The notes: a model not told the origin generated them from the sequence alone. 64,000 nt of DNA from Chryseobacterium viscerum (GCF_002899945.2 NZ_PPEG02000001.1:62001-126000); one strand, 5' to 3'; shown: positions 9,167 to 18,627, counted from the first letter of the stretch. Numbers and translations: made by a program.

Positions 9167-9192
9167 TTTGATAGTATTTATTTTTTACAAAT

Positions 9193-9220
9193 GCCAAATG
9201 GAATGTGTATTCCATTTGGC
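9193..9220 (-). other. Perfect 12-base hairpin between infA and rpmJ
   Basis: GCCAAATGGAAT-GTGT-ATTCCATTTGGC is a perfect inverted repeat with a 4-base loop. No T run follows on the minus strand, so it is not a classical terminator. An RNA-processing, attenuation or protein-binding role is possible. Confidence 0.75.
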
Positions 9221-9228
9221 TAAATGTT

Positions 9229-9444
9229 TTAGTATCTAAATGTGATCCTCCCTTTTGTTAAATCGTAGGGAGACATTTCTAGTTTTACCTTATCACCAGG
9301 TAAAAGTTTAATATAGTGCATTCGCATTTTGCCGGAAATATGAGCAATAAGAATATGCCCATTTTCAAGTTCTACACGGAACTGGGCGTTCGAAAGTGCT
9401 TCCGTTATAACGCCGTCTTGTTCAATATGTTTTTGTTTTGCCAT
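9229..9444 (-). CDS. infA: Translation initiation factor IF-1
   Basis: Binds the ribosomal A site during initiation and modulates IF-2 and IF-3. The 71 residues form one OB-fold with the signatures [39 protein letters not shown] and [11 protein letters not shown]. It is 3 bases downstream of secY, a common place in this superoperon. Confidence 0.98.
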   Translation of the reverse strand: MAKQKHIEQDGVITEALSNAQFRVELENGHILIAHISGKMRMHYIKLLPGDKVKLEMSPYDLTKGRITFRY

Positions 9445-9447
9445 AAA

Positions 9448-10827
9448 TTAATATCCAGTCGTTCTAGACAGTTTAGACTGCATTAAGCCATCATAATGAT
9501 GGTTCAGCAGATATGTATTAATCTGTTGAACTGTATCTAAAATTACACCCACCATAATCAACAATGATGTTCCCCCGAAAAATAGGGCAAACGCATCTGT
9601 CTGAACAAAGCTTCCATGCACAATTGCCGGAAGGATTGCAAAGATAGATAAAAAAATTGCACCTGGCAAGGTAATTTTTGATAAAATATCATCTAAGTAA
9701 TCAGCTGTCTCTTTACCGGGTCTTACTTTCGGTACTAAACCTCCATTTCTCTTTAAGTCATCAGCCATCTGGTTTACCGGAATTGTAATTGCAGTATAGA
9801 AAAACGAGAAGATAATAATTAATAGCGCAAACAATACATTGTACTGCCAGCTAAAAACATTCTTGAAACCTGCAAGAAAAGTGTTGGACTCATCGAATTT
9901 TGTTAATAATCCTGGTACGAACATCAATGCCTGAGCAAAGATAATCGGCATTACACCAGCAGCATTTACTTTCAATGGGATCCATTGTCTTGCGCCCTGC
10001 ATAAGATTCTTGTTTACACCTCCTCTTGCTTGAGCTCTGCTTACATACTGAATAGGGATTTTTCTGACAGCAACTGATAAGATCACCGCTAAAAGAACTA
10101 CCACCATCCAGAATAATACTTCAATAAGGATCATGATAGATCCCATTCCTCCTTTTCCGTTCTGCACGGCCATCTCCTGTAAGAATGCTTCAGGTAGTCT
10201 TGAAAGAATACCTACCATAATAAGGATGGAAATACCATTTCCGATTCCTTTGTCGGTAATCTTTTCACCTAACCACATTGCGAACACTGAACCAGCAACC
10301 AGAATAACAATACTTGGTAACCAGAACATGATAGAATTTGGCTCTACAAAATATGCAGATTGGAACTGAGCATACGGTAAGAATAATTGAGTAATAGAAG
10401 TTAGGTAAGAAGGTGCCTGTACCAGACAAACTCCAATCGTTAACCATCTTGTAATTTGGTTCAATGTATTTCTACCTGACTCTCCATCTTTCTGAAGCTT
10501 CTGAAGATAAGGAATAGCCATCCCCATCAACTGAACAATAATAGAAGCAGAAATATAAGGCATGATTCCCAACGCCATTACGGAAGCGTGGCTAAAAGCT
10601 CCCCCCGTAAACGACGAAAGCAAGCCAAGGAGACCTGCTCCTTGCTTGTTACCGCCTTGATTTTTATAATGCTCTAAGAGATCTCCCACCTCTGCAAGAT
10701 TAATTGCGGGAAGTGAGATATAAGATGCGAATCTATACACAAGGATAATACCTAACGTAAAGAGAATTTTATCTCTTAATTCCTTTAGGCTCCATATATT
10801 TTTAAGTGTTTGTATAAATTCTTTCAT
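9448..10827 (-). CDS. secY: Protein translocase channel subunit SecY
   Basis: Forms the membrane channel for Sec-dependent export and membrane insertion. The 459 residues show ten membrane segments, the plug-region glycines and the conserved cytoplasmic loop YVSRAQARGG. The segment GIGNGISILIMVGI and the C-terminus SKLSRTTGY fit the family. An insertion of about 20 residues (HYKNQGGNKQGAGLLGLLS) in the first periplasmic region matches Bacteroidota forms. It is 9 bases after rplO. Confidence 0.98.
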   Translation of the reverse strand: MKEFIQTLKNIWSLKELRDKILFTLGIILVYRFASYISLPAINLAEVGDLLEHYKNQGGNKQGAGLLGLLSSFTGGAFSHASVMALGIMPYISASIIVQLMGMAIPYLQKLQKDGESGRNTLNQITRWLTIGVCLVQAPSYLTSITQLFLPYAQFQSAYFVEPNSIMFWLPSIVILVAGSVFAMWLGEKITDKGIGNGISILIMVGILSRLPEAFLQEMAVQNGKGGMGSIMILIEVLFWMVVVLLAVILSVAVRKIPIQYVSRAQARGGVNKNLMQGARQWIPLKVNAAGVMPIIFAQALMFVPGLLTKFDESNTFLAGFKNVFSWQYNVLFALLIIIFSFFYTAITIPVNQMADDLKRNGGLVPKVRPGKETADYLDDILSKITLPGAIFLSIFAILPAIVHGSFVQTDAFALFFGGTSLLIMVGVILDTVQQINTYLLNHHYDGLMQSKLSRTTGY

Positions 10828-10836
10828 TAGTAAGTA

Positions 10837-11286
10837 TTATAAGGTAATTGCTTTTCCTCCTGCCTTAGCAATAAGCTCTTCAGCAGACTTAGTGAATTTG
10901 TCAGCAGAGATTGAAACCGCAGATTTCAATTCTCCTCTACCCATAATTTTCACTAATTCGTTTTTAGAAACTATTCCATTTGCTACTAAAACTTCTTTCG
11001 TGATTTCTCCAGTAATAGATTTGTTCTCGATTAAAGTTTGAATAGTATCAAGGTTAATTCCTCTAAACTCTTTTCTGTTTACGTTTTTGAATCCGAATTT
11101 AGGTAATCTTCTTTGTAAAGGCATCTGTCCACCTTCGAAACCGATTTTCTGAGAATAACCAGCTCTAGCTTTTTGACCTTTGTGTCCTTTTGTTGAAGTA
11201 CCTCCTTTTCCACTACCTTGACCTCTACCAATTCTTTTTGAGTTGAAAGTAGATCCAGCAGCAGGTTGTATGTTATTTAAATTCAT
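10837..11286 (-). CDS. rplO: 50S ribosomal protein L15
   Basis: Late-assembling 23S-binding protein of 149 residues. The glycine-rich, basic N-terminal extension (RIGRGQGSGKGGTSTKGHKG) threads into the rRNA, and the globular C-terminus ends with the typical AEELIAKAGGKAITL. It lies between rpmD and secY. Confidence 0.98.
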   Translation of the reverse strand: MNLNNIQPAAGSTFNSKRIGRGQGSGKGGTSTKGHKGQKARAGYSQKIGFEGGQMPLQRRLPKFGFKNVNRKEFRGINLDTIQTLIENKSITGEITKEVLVANGIVSKNELVKIMGRGELKSAVSISADKFTKSAEELIAKAGGKAITL

Positions 11287-11307
11287 TTTAATTTCTCTTT
11301 TATAAAA

Positions 11308-11484
11308 TTATTTTTGAACTTCAAGTAAGTGTCCTACTGCAGCGATCATTCCTAAGATGGAAGGAGTAGCTTCATGTTCTACAACTTGGTGAAGTTTTTT
11401 TAATCCTAATGCTTCAAGCGTTCTCTTTTGGGTTTTTGTTCTACCAATAGCGCTTCTTACTTGTTTTACTTTAATTGTTGCCAT
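11308..11484 (-). CDS. rpmD: 50S ribosomal protein L30
   Basis: A 58-residue ferredoxin-like protein reading MATIKVKQVRSAIGRTKTQK, then TLEALGLKKLHQVVEH and a C-terminal MIAAVGHLLEVQK. The ATG at 11484 and the TAA at 11308 give the normal family length. It is 10 bases after rpsE and 21 before rplO. Confidence 0.96.
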   Translation of the reverse strand: MATIKVKQVRSAIGRTKTQKRTLEALGLKKLHQVVEHEATPSILGMIAAVGHLLEVQK

Positions 11485-11494
11485 TGTTTTTATA

Positions 11495-12016
11495 TTAACC
11501 GTTAAACACTTTACTTAGAGAAACTCCTCTCATTCTAGCGATCTCTTCAGGTCTTCTGATGTCTAATAACGCTTTGAAAGTAGCTTTCACTACGTTGTGA
11601 GGGTTAGAAGATCCTTTAGATTTTGAAAGGATATCGTGAATACCAGCTGATTCTAATACTGCTCTTACCGCACCACCGGCGATAAGTCCTGTACCGTGAG
11701 AAGCAGGTCTTAAGAAGATATCTGCACCACCGTATCTAGCAGTAGTTTGGTGAGGAATAGTGTGGTTCATTACAGGAACTTTCACAAGGTTTTTCTTAGC
11801 GTCTTCAACTGCTTTAGCAATTGCAGAAGCAACCTCTTTAGATTTTCCTAAACCGAAACCAATAATACCTTCTTCGTTTCCTACTACAACAATAGCAGAA
11901 AATCCGAAAGCTCTACCCCCTTTTGTTACTTTTGTTACTCTGTTAACAGCTACGAGACGATCTTTTAATTCTAATCCTCCCGGTTTTACTCTTTCTATAT
12001 TATCTAGTCCTAACAT
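11495..12016 (-). CDS. rpsE: 30S ribosomal protein S5
   Basis: Decoding-fidelity protein at the mRNA entry site. The 173 residues have the double-stranded RNA-binding-like N-domain ([21 protein letters not shown], the loop where spectinomycin resistance changes arise elsewhere) and the C-terminal domain ([19 protein letters not shown]). No unusual residue was noticed. Confidence 0.98.
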   Translation of the reverse strand: MLGLDNIERVKPGGLELKDRLVAVNRVTKVTKGGRAFGFSAIVVVGNEEGIIGFGLGKSKEVASAIAKAVEDAKKNLVKVPVMNHTIPHQTTARYGGADIFLRPASHGTGLIAGGAVRAVLESAGIHDILSKSKGSSNPHNVVKATFKALLDIRRPEEIARMRGVSLSKVFNG

Positions 12017-12035
12017 ATTTTCCGAAATTTAATGA

Positions 12036-12389
12036 TTAGAATTTAAGTCCACCTTCTCTCGCACCGTCAGCTAGAGCTTTCACTCTACCGTGATATACGA
12101 AACCGTTTCTGTCAAATACAATACTTCCGATTCCTGCAGCGATAGCTTTAGCAGCGATAGCTTTACCAACAGCAGCAGAAATTTCAGTCTTAGTACCTTT
12201 AGCGTCTACACCTTTCTCTCTAGAAGAAGCTGATGCTAAAGTTTTACCATTTTTATCGTCGATTAACTGAGCGTAAATTTCCTTATTACTTTTGTATACA
12301 GATAATCTTGGCAATTCAGAAGATCCAGAGATTTTCCCTCTTACTCTTCTTTTGATTCTTATTCTTTTTTCTAATTTACTTAATGCCAT
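12036..12389 (-). CDS. rplR: 50S ribosomal protein L18
   Basis: Central protuberance protein that binds 5S rRNA. The 117 residues include the basic N-terminus [18 protein letters not shown] and the conserved [24 protein letters not shown] at the end. It lies between rplF and rpsE with spacers of 15 and 19 bases. Confidence 0.98.
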   Translation of the reverse strand: MALSKLEKRIRIKRRVRGKISGSSELPRLSVYKSNKEIYAQLIDDKNGKTLASASSREKGVDAKGTKTEISAAVGKAIAAKAIAAGIGSIVFDRNGFVYHGRVKALADGAREGGLKF

Positions 12390-12404
12390 AATACTTATAA
12401 TTTA

Positions 12405-12950
12405 TTAAGCAGATTTACCAGCTTTACGTCTAACAATTTCTCCTACGAATCTTACACCTTTTCCTTTGTATGGCTCAGGCTTTCTGAAAGAACGGATCTT
12501 TGCAGTAACCATTCCTAGAAGTTGCTTGTCATGAGACGCTAAAGTAATAATTGGGTTTTTACCTTTTTCAGTCAATGTATCAACTTTCACTTCACCTGGA
12601 AGCTCTAATACGATACCGTGAGAGAATCCTAAAGCCAACTCAAGTTTTTGACCTGTGTGAGAAGCTCTATATCCTACCCCTACTAGTTCTAGTTTCTTTT
12701 CGAAACCTTCAGTTACACCAACGATCATGTTGGCGATTAACGCTCTGTATAAACCGTGAAGCGCTTTGTGTTGCTTAGAATCAGATGGTCTGTTTACATT
12801 AAGCTCACCATCTTTTTGTTCTAAAGTAATTCCTGCTGTAAGCTCTTGAGAAAGTTCTCCTTTTGCTCCTTTTACAGTTACTACACCGTTATTTTCAGTG
12901 ATTGTAACTCCAGCTGGAATTGTTATAATTGCTTTACCAATTCTTGACAT
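12405..12950 (-). CDS. rplF: 50S ribosomal protein L6
   Basis: Lies near the factor-binding site. The 181 residues form two repeated domains. The C-terminal signature KPEPYKGKGVRFVGEIVRRKAGKSA closes the protein, and the N-terminus MSRIGKAIITIPAGVTI is standard. Confidence 0.98.
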   Translation of the reverse strand: MSRIGKAIITIPAGVTITENNGVVTVKGAKGELSQELTAGITLEQKDGELNVNRPSDSKQHKALHGLYRALIANMIVGVTEGFEKKLELVGVGYRASHTGQKLELALGFSHGIVLELPGEVKVDTLTEKGKNPIITLASHDKQLLGMVTAKIRSFRKPEPYKGKGVRFVGEIVRRKAGKSA

Positions 12951-12967
12951 TTTCCTCTGATTAAAAA

Positions 12968-13366
12968 TTAATAAACATAGCAGATTACTTCACCGCCTAC
13001 TTTCTCTTCTCTAGCTTTCTTGTCAGTCATTACTCCTTTAGAAGTAGAGATGATAGAAATACCCAAACCGTTTAGTACTCTTGGAAGTTCCGTAGAACCT
13101 TTGTACTGTCTCAAACCTGGTCTAGAAGCTCTTTGAATAGACTTAATAGCAGGTTTGCTAGTTTGCTTATCGTACTTTAAAGCGATTTTGATCACTCCTT
13201 GAACAGCGTTATCTTCAAACTTGAAGTTTAAGATATACCCTTGATCAAATAGGATCTTAGTAATCTCCTTTTTGATTTTCGATGCAGGAATTTCCACCAC
13301 TTTGTGGCCTGCGCTTTGTGCGTTCCTTACTCTTGTTAGGAAATCTGAAATTGGATCTGTTACCAT
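12968..13366 (-). CDS. rpsH: 30S ribosomal protein S8
   Basis: Primary 16S-binding protein of 132 residues with the C-terminal signature LPRVLNGLGISIISTSKGVMTDKKARE. In enterobacteria S8 represses the spc operon through a 16S-like hairpin. Here the only long spacer of the operon (143 bases), with an 11-base hairpin, lies directly upstream of this gene. Confidence 0.98.
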   Translation of the reverse strand: MVTDPISDFLTRVRNAQSAGHKVVEIPASKIKKEITKILFDQGYILNFKFEDNAVQGVIKIALKYDKQTSKPAIKSIQRASRPGLRQYKGSTELPRVLNGLGISIISTSKGVMTDKKAREEKVGGEVICYVY

Positions 13367-13424
13367 TTTTCTTTTATAAATTATTGGTTAAAGACAATCA
13401 GTATTGAAAAGACTTGAAGATAAA

Positions 13425-13460
13425 AATATCAGACTTCAGAAAACCTCGGTCTGATATTTA
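13425..13460 (-). other. Hairpin in the rpsN-rpsH spacer
   Basis: AAATATCAGAC and GTCTGATATTT form a perfect 11-base stem around a loop of about 13 bases. On the minus strand five T follow it, as in a weak terminator or attenuator. The enclosing 143-base spacer is the longest within the operon. Confidence 0.7.
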
Positions 13461-13509
13461 TTCTTTAGTATCTAAACAACTTAATTGTCTCGATTTTAAT
13501 TAGTAATTA

Positions 13510-13779
13510 TTACCAACTAGCTTTTCTTACCCCTGGGATAAGACCGTTGTTTGCCATTTCTCTGAAAGTTACTCTGGAAAGTCCGAACGTTCTCATATAT
13601 CCTCTTGGTCTACCTGTTAGTTTACATCTGTTGTGTAATCTTACAGGAGAAGCATTTTTAGGTAATTTCTGAAGTCCTTCATAATCACCAGCTTCTTTTA
13701 AAGCTTTTCTTTTGTCAGCGTATTTAGCAACTAGTGCTTCTCTTTTGCGCTCACGCGCTTTCATTGATTCTTTAGCCAT
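13510..13779 (-). CDS. rpsN: 30S ribosomal protein S14, zinc-free form
   Basis: Head assembly protein of 89 residues. The long C-minus form is shown by [20 protein letters not shown] at the start and [19 protein letters not shown] near residue 51, with a single Cys instead of the CxxC pairs of the zinc form. It is 3 bases from rplE. Confidence 0.98.
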   Translation of the reverse strand: MAKESMKARERKREALVAKYADKRKALKEAGDYEGLQKLPKNASPVRLHNRCKLTGRPRGYMRTFGLSRVTFREMANNGLIPGVRKASW

Positions 13780-13782
13780 TTC

Positions 13783-14334
13783 TTAGTTCTTTTTAAATGG
13801 TAAACCGAAGTGAGTTAGTAATGCTTTAGCTTCTTTATCTGTCTTCGCAGTAGTAACAAAAGTGATGTCCATCCCTTGGATTTTTTTCACTTTGTCGATT
13901 ACGATTTCAGGGAAGATAATTTGCTCAGTAATACCTAAGTTGTAGTTACCTCTACCATCGAAACCATCAGCTTTGATACCAGAGAAATCTCTGATACGTG
14001 GCAAAGCAGAAGAAGTAAGTCTGTCTAAGAACTCATACATTCTGTGAGCTCTCAATGTTACTTTCGCACCTACAGGCATTCCTTTTCTCAATTTGAATGC
14101 AGCTTCGTCTTTCTTAGAGATCGTACCTACTGCTTTCTGACCTGTGATGTTTGAAAGTTCTTCTACAGCATAATCGATAATTTTCTTATCTGCAGTAGCG
14201 TCTCCTAAACCTTGTGATACAACGATTTTCTCTAATCTAGGTACTTGCATGATTGACTTGTACCCGAATTCTTCCATCATCGCTGGAACAATTGTTTCTC
14301 TGTATATTTTTTTGGGTCTTGCTATAAATTCCAT
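13783..14334 (-). CDS. rplE: 50S ribosomal protein L5
   Basis: Binds 5S rRNA and bridges to the small-subunit head. The 183 residues include [16 protein letters not shown], the Ala/Phe-rich [21 protein letters not shown] and a terminal [10 protein letters not shown]. It lies between rplX and rpsN. Confidence 0.98.
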   Translation of the reverse strand: MEFIARPKKIYRETIVPAMMEEFGYKSIMQVPRLEKIVVSQGLGDATADKKIIDYAVEELSNITGQKAVGTISKKDEAAFKLRKGMPVGAKVTLRAHRMYEFLDRLTSSALPRIRDFSGIKADGFDGRGNYNLGITEQIIFPEIVIDKVKKIQGMDITFVTTAKTDKEAKALLTHFGLPFKKN

Positions 14335-14345
14335 GTTAATTCAAA

Positions 14346-14672
14346 TTATAAAGTTTCACCCGTTTTTTTGTTGATTCTTACTTTCTTATCTCCTTCGATT
14401 TTGTAACCGATTTTGATAGCTTTTCCATCTTTACCAACTAAAGCTACGTTTGAGATATGAATAGAAGCTTCCTTTTCAGTAATTCCTCCTTGAGGATTTG
14501 AAGCTGAAGGCTTAACGTGTTTTTTAACGATGTTAAGTCCTGCAATAATTACTCTTGGGTCTCTTCCTTCTTTCTTGATCACTTCAATAACTTCACCAGT
14601 CTTACCTTTGATATCTTTCTTACCAGTAGTAATGATTACGTTATCTCCTCTTTTTATTTTTAACTTTGACAT
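14346..14672 (-). CDS. rplX: 50S ribosomal protein L24
   Basis: Assembly initiator near the tunnel exit. The 108 residues contain the KOW motif at the N-terminus (KIKRGDNVIITTGKKDIKGK) and the conserved GLNIVKKHVKPS with GGITEKEASIHISNV. Normal length and position after rplN. Confidence 0.98.
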   Translation of the reverse strand: MSKLKIKRGDNVIITTGKKDIKGKTGEVIEVIKKEGRDPRVIIAGLNIVKKHVKPSASNPQGGITEKEASIHISNVALVGKDGKAIKIGYKIEGDKKVRINKKTGETL

Positions 14673-14693
14673 TTCTTTTAAAAATTTTAAAAA

Positions 14694-15062
14694 TTAAAGT
14701 ACTTCAGGAGCTAATGAAATGATTTTCATATATTCTTTATCTCTCAACTCACGAGCAACTGGTCCGAAAACACGAGTTCCTCTCATTTCTCCCGCTGCGT
14801 TTAGTAATACACAAGCATTGTCGTCGAATTTGATGTATGAACCATCTTTTCTTCTTACTGCTTTTTTAGTTCTTACTACTACAGCTTTAGATACCTGACC
14901 TTTTTTAGCGTTTCCTGATGGTGTAGAATCCTTGATAGTAACAACGATTTTATCACCAACTGAAGCATATCTTCTTCTGGTTCCTCCCAGAACTCTGATA
15001 ACTAGTACTTCTTTTGCACCTGTGTTATCAGCAACTTTTAATCTTGATTCTGTTTGTAACAT
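14694..15062 (-). CDS. rplN: 50S ribosomal protein L14
   Basis: Intersubunit bridge protein of 122 residues. [19 protein letters not shown], the central [22 protein letters not shown] and the end [11 protein letters not shown] are diagnostic. It follows rpsQ by 2 bases. Confidence 0.98.
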   Translation of the reverse strand: MLQTESRLKVADNTGAKEVLVIRVLGGTRRRYASVGDKIVVTIKDSTPSGNAKKGQVSKAVVVRTKKAVRRKDGSYIKFDDNACVLLNAAGEMRGTRVFGPVARELRDKEYMKIISLAPEVL

Positions 15063-15064
15063 TA

Positions 15065-15319
15065 TTACTTAGCTTTTTCAATGATTCTTACTAATCTCCA
15101 TCTCTTGCTCTTGCTCAAAGGTCTAGTTTCTTGGATCAAAACTGTATCACCTTCTGTGCATTCGTTGTTCTCGTCGTGTGCAGTATATTTTTTCGTTTTC
15201 AAAACGAATTTACCGTACATCGGGTGCTTTACTCTTGTAGTTTCACTAACAACAATAGTTTTTTCCATTTTATTGCTGGAAACCACTCCGATTCTTTCTT
15301 TTCTTAAATTTCTATCCAT
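15065..15319 (-). CDS. rpsQ: 30S ribosomal protein S17
   Basis: OB-fold primary binding protein of 84 residues. The signature [19 protein letters not shown] and the region [20 protein letters not shown] are typical. It lies between rpmC and rplN. Confidence 0.98.
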   Translation of the reverse strand: MDRNLRKERIGVVSSNKMEKTIVVSETTRVKHPMYGKFVLKTKKYTAHDENNECTEGDTVLIQETRPLSKSKRWRLVRIIEKAK

Positions 15320-15331
15320 TGTAAAATGAAA

Positions 15332-15526
15332 TTATTGTTTGTTAGTTAACTCAGTGTTTAGTCTTGCGATTGCTTTTCTCAAATCTCTGATTTGAATCGG
15401 GTTTTCAATTGGGCTGATTGCATGAGCCAACTTCAATTTAGAATATTGAGCTTTTGCTTCAGTTAATTGAGCTTGAATATCACCCGCGCTTAAATTTTTA
15501 ATATCAGCATTTTTCATTGTATTCAA
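15332..15526 (-). CDS. rpmC: 50S ribosomal protein L29
   Basis: Two-helix protein of 64 residues at the tunnel exit. It shows the conserved LKLAHAISPIENPIQIRDLR stretch followed by KAIARLNTELTNKQ. It is 3 bases after rplP. Confidence 0.97.
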   Translation of the reverse strand: MNTMKNADIKNLSAGDIQAQLTEAKAQYSKLKLAHAISPIENPIQIRDLRKAIARLNTELTNKQ

Positions 15527-15529
15527 AGA

Positions 15530-15955
15530 TTATAGAGGTTTAACAAAATCGTTAGCAACGATGAATTTAGTAACTACTGGTAATTTTTGTGCAGCAAGTC
15601 TTAAAGCTTCCTTAGCGATATCGTAAGGTACACCTCCGATTTCGAACATAATTTTACCAGGTTTTACTACAGCTACCCAATATTCAACAGCACCCTTACC
15701 TTTACCCATACGTACTTCCGCTGGTTTCTTAGTAATTGGCTTATCTGGGAAGATTTTGATCCATAGTTGACCTTCTCTCTTCATATATCTTGTCGCAGCA
15801 ATACGAGCTGCTTCAATCTGTCTTGCAGTGATCCAAGCTCCTTCCGTCGCTTTGATCCCAAATGTTCCGTAAGCAAGTTGACTACCTCTTTGGGCATTCC
15901 CCTTCATCTTCATCTTGTGAACTCTACGGAATTTGGTTCTTTTTGGTTGTAACAT
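15530..15955 (-). CDS. rplP: 50S ribosomal protein L16
   Basis: Organises the A-site tRNA region. The 141 residues begin [20 protein letters not shown] and contain [20 protein letters not shown] with [20 protein letters not shown] 98-base spacer with a TTTTAGA tandem repeat separates it from rpsC, unusual within this tightly packed part of the operon. Confidence 0.98.
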   Translation of the reverse strand: MLQPKRTKFRRVHKMKMKGNAQRGSQLAYGTFGIKATEGAWITARQIEAARIAATRYMKREGQLWIKIFPDKPITKKPAEVRMGKGKGAVEYWVAVVKPGKIMFEIGGVPYDIAKEALRLAAQKLPVVTKFIVANDFVKPL

Positions 15956-15962
15956 AATTTCT

Positions 15963-16054
15963 AAATTTTAGATTTTAGATTTTAGATTTTAGATTTTTTT
16001 TAATTTTAAAAAAGTAACGGTAATTTAAAATTCAAAATTTCTAATCTAAAATTT
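15963..16054. repeat. TTTTAGA heptamer tandem repeat with inverted partner, in rpsC-rplP spacer
   Basis: About four perfect copies of TTTTAGA run from 15966 to 15993. AAATTTTAGATT at 15963-15974 is matched by its reverse complement AATCTAAAATTT at 16043-16054, which touches the rpsC stop. The arms could pair in the RNA. Copy number may vary between strains. Confidence 0.85.
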
Positions 16055-16803
16055 TAATTATTATTGTTATTGTTGTTGTTTTTTCTAGGTCTTCTGTTGT
16101 CTCTGTCTCCTCCTCTGTTTCCTCTATCTGACTGACCTCCTTTTTTCTGTTGTCCCACTAGTGGAGAAAGTTCTCTTTTACCGTAAACTTCTCCTTTCAT
16201 GATCCATACTTTTACCCCTAATCTACCGTAAGTAGTGTGAGCTTCCGCCCAGTGGTAATCGATATCTGCTCTGAAAGTAGACAATGGAATTCTTCCGTCT
16301 TTGAAAGATTCTGATCTTGCCATTTCAGCTCCGTTCAATCTACCAGAGATTTGAACTTTGATACCTTCAGCACCCATTCTCATAGTACTTGCCATTGCCA
16401 TTTTAACAGCTCTTCTGTAAGAAATTCTGTTTTCAATTTGCTTAGAAATACTATCAGCAACTAGTACAGCGTCTAATTCAGGTCTTTTGATTTCGAAAAT
16501 GTTGATTTGAATATCCTTACCTGTAAGTTTCTTCAATTCTTCTTTCAATTTATCAACTTCCTGACCTCCTTTACCGATGATAAGTCCCGGTCTAGCAGTA
16601 GTAATTGTAACTGTAACTAATTTAAGTGTTCTTTCGATATAAATTTTTGAAATACCACCTTTAGATAATCTAGCCTCAAGGTATCTTCTGATTTTGTAGT
16701 CTTCAGCGATTCTGTCTCCATAATCGTTTCCACCAAACCAGTTAGAATCCCATCCTCTGATGATACCTAATCTATTACCAATTGGATTTGTCTTCTGTCC
16801 CAT
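16054..16803 (-). CDS. rpsC: 30S ribosomal protein S3 with poly-Asn tail
   Basis: mRNA-entry helicase component of the small subunit. The 249 residues have the KH domain with the [18 protein letters not shown] loop (about 80-100), the C-terminal domain with [13 protein letters not shown], and an Arg/Gly/Asp-rich extension of about 35 residues ending in eight Asn. Such tails occur in Bacteroidota S3, but a pure Asn run encoded by alternating AAT/AAC repeats may be length-variable. It is 7 bases after rplV. Confidence 0.98.
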   Translation of the reverse strand: MGQKTNPIGNRLGIIRGWDSNWFGGNDYGDRIAEDYKIRRYLEARLSKGGISKIYIERTLKLVTVTITTARPGLIIGKGGQEVDKLKEELKKLTGKDIQINIFEIKRPELDAVLVADSISKQIENRISYRRAVKMAMASTMRMGAEGIKVQISGRLNGAEMARSESFKDGRIPLSTFRADIDYHWAEAHTTYGRLGVKVWIMKGEVYGKRELSPLVGQQKKGGQSDRGNRGGDRDNRRPRKNNNNNNNN

Positions 16804-16810
16804 ACCTTGA

Positions 16811-17209
16811 TTAATTTTCTTTTTTACCTAAGATTAATGTAATGTGGTTTGATCTTTTTCTGATTCTATACCCTCTACCTTGTGGAGCTGGTCTTAGTCT
16901 CTTCAATTGTCTTGCACTGTCTACAAAAATTTCTTTAACGATAAGATTTGCTTCTTCAATATCAGCACCTTCGTTTTTAGTTTGCCAGTTAGCCATTGCA
17001 GAAAGCAATACTTTTTCTAACTTGTTAGATGCGTCTTTTTTAGAATATTTTAGAATGTATAAAGCTTTGTCTACCTGCTCTCCTCTAATGATATCAGCTA
17101 CTAATCTCATTTTTCTTGGAGAAGATGGGCAATCATTGTGTATTGCTTTTACTACATCTTGGTTTGTCAATTTACGTGCTAATGCACTTTCTCTTTTTCT
17201 TGATCCCAT
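16811..17209 (-). CDS. rplV: 50S ribosomal protein L22
   Basis: Tunnel-lining protein of 132 residues. It shows [25 protein letters not shown] and the beta-hairpin end [20 protein letters not shown] that projects toward the exit tunnel, where macrolide resistance changes occur elsewhere. No insertion or deletion was noticed in the hairpin. Confidence 0.98.
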   Translation of the reverse strand: MGSRKRESALARKLTNQDVVKAIHNDCPSSPRKMRLVADIIRGEQVDKALYILKYSKKDASNKLEKVLLSAMANWQTKNEGADIEEANLIVKEIFVDSARQLKRLRPAPQGRGYRIRKRSNHITLILGKKEN

Positions 17210-17211
17210 GA

Positions 17212-17490
17212 TTATCTGCTTCCTTTGTTTTTGTTACCACCATGACCTCTGAAAGATCTTGTTGGAGAAAATTCGCCTAGCTTGTGACCAACCATGTTTT
17301 CTGTAACATAAACAGGGATAAAAGATTTCCCGTTGTGTACTGCAATAGTTTGTCCTACGAAGTCCGGAGAGATCATTGATGCTCTAGACCAAGTTTTGAT
17401 AACTGTCTTCTTACCAGACTCTATATTTGTCTGAACCTTCTTATCTAAAGTATGATGAATGAATGGTCCTTTTTTAAGTGATCTTGCCAT
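17212..17490 (-). CDS. rpsS: 30S ribosomal protein S19
   Basis: Head protein of 92 residues that contacts the t[22 protein letters not shown], the core [21 protein letters not shown] and [15 protein letters not shown] are diagnostic. It lies 2 bases after rplB. Confidence 0.98.
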   Translation of the reverse strand: MARSLKKGPFIHHTLDKKVQTNIESGKKTVIKTWSRASMISPDFVGQTIAVHNGKSFIPVYVTENMVGHKLGEFSPTRSFRGHGGNKNKGSR

Positions 17491-17492
17491 AA

Positions 17493-18314
17493 TTATTTAC
17501 GTTTAGATATGATATGACGGTTAGACGCTTTATTTTTCTTTCTGGTTTTGTAACCTTTAGCAGGCATACCGTTTCTAGATCTTGGGTGACCTCCTGAAGA
17601 ACGACCTTCACCACCTCCCATTGGGTGATCAACTGGGTTCATTACAACAGCTCTTGTTCTTGGTCTTCTACCTAACCATCTGCTTCTACCAGCCTTACCT
17701 GATACAGTTAACTGGTGGTCAGAGTTAGAAACTGATCCAATCATTGCATAACATTCAGTAAGGATCATTCTAGATTCTCCTGAAGGCAATTTGATGATTG
17801 CATATTTCCCGTCTCTTGAAGTTAATTGAGCTGAAGAACCAGCACTTCTTGCTAAAATTGCACCTTGACCAGGCTTCATTTCAACACAAGAAATAACAGT
17901 ACCCAAAGGAATGTTTTTCAACTTCATTGCGTTCCCTACATTTGGTTCTACGCTTTCACCAGAAATTACTTTCTGATCAACTTTGATACCGTTTGGAGCG
18001 ATGATATATCTCTTCTCTCCGTCAGCATACTCTAATAAAGCGATAAATGCAGTTCTGTTTGGATCATATTCTACAGATTTTACAGTGGCTTCAACGTTTG
18101 CTTTGTTTCTTTTGAAGTCAATAATTCTGTATTTCTTTTTGTGTCCACCTCCGGTGTAACGCATGGTCATTTTACCAGTTTGGTTACGTCCACCTGACTT
18201 ACTAATACCAACTGTTAGAGATTTCTCTGGTTTGTTGGTAGTAATTTCTTCAAAATTGTTTACAATTCTGAATCTCTGTCCCGGGGTGATAGGTTTTAAT
18301 TTTCTAACAGACAT
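17493..18314 (-). CDS. rplB: 50S ribosomal protein L2
   Basis: Required for subunit association and peptidyl transfer. The 273 residues contain the OB and SH3-like domains and the conserved C-terminal [20 protein letters not shown] with the functionally critical His. It precedes rpsS by 2 bases and follows rplW by 22 bases. Confidence 0.98.
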   Translation of the reverse strand: MSVRKLKPITPGQRFRIVNNFEEITTNKPEKSLTVGISKSGGRNQTGKMTMRYTGGGHKKKYRIIDFKRNKANVEATVKSVEYDPNRTAFIALLEYADGEKRYIIAPNGIKVDQKVISGESVEPNVGNAMKLKNIPLGTVISCVEMKPGQGAILARSAGSSAQLTSRDGKYAIIKLPSGESRMILTECYAMIGSVSNSDHQLTVSGKAGRSRWLGRRPRTRAVVMNPVDHPMGGGEGRSSGGHPRSRNGMPAKGYKTRKKNKASNRHIISKRK

Positions 18315-18336
18315 TACTATTATTTATAATTAATAA

Positions 18337-18627
18337 TTAATTTACAGCAAAAATATCGATAACCTCACCTTCAGCAAGTTTGATTACCGCTTTTTTCAAT
18401 TTGTTTGTCTTTCCTACTTGAAGACCTTTTTTAGTGTACTTTGAAGAAACCTTCGGAGCATAAATCATTGTGTTAACGTCTGCTACTTTTACACCGTAAG
18501 CTGCTTCAACAGCTTTTTTAATCTGGATTTTATTCGCCTTAGGTTCAACTAAGAAAGAATAAGAACCTCTTAAATCTGTAAGGTAATTAGCCTTTTCTGA
18601 AATAACTGGTTTAATAATAATAGACAT
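18337..18627 (-). CDS. rplW: 50S ribosomal protein L23
   Basis: Docking site for trigger factor and SRP at the tunnel exit. The 96 residues begin MSIIIKPVISEKANYLTD and include the KIQIKKAVEAAYGVKVADVNTM segment. It is 3 bases after rplD. Confidence 0.97.
   Translation of the reverse strand: MSIIIKPVISEKANYLTDLRGSYSFLVEPKANKIQIKKAVEAAYGVKVADVNTMIYAPKVSSKYTKKGLQVGKTNKLKKAVIKLAEGEVIDIFAVN

Noticed and set aside
15963..16000. Possible CRISPR-like array
   Set aside because: The TTTTAGA units are 7 bases, contiguous and without spacers, so this is a simple tandem repeat.
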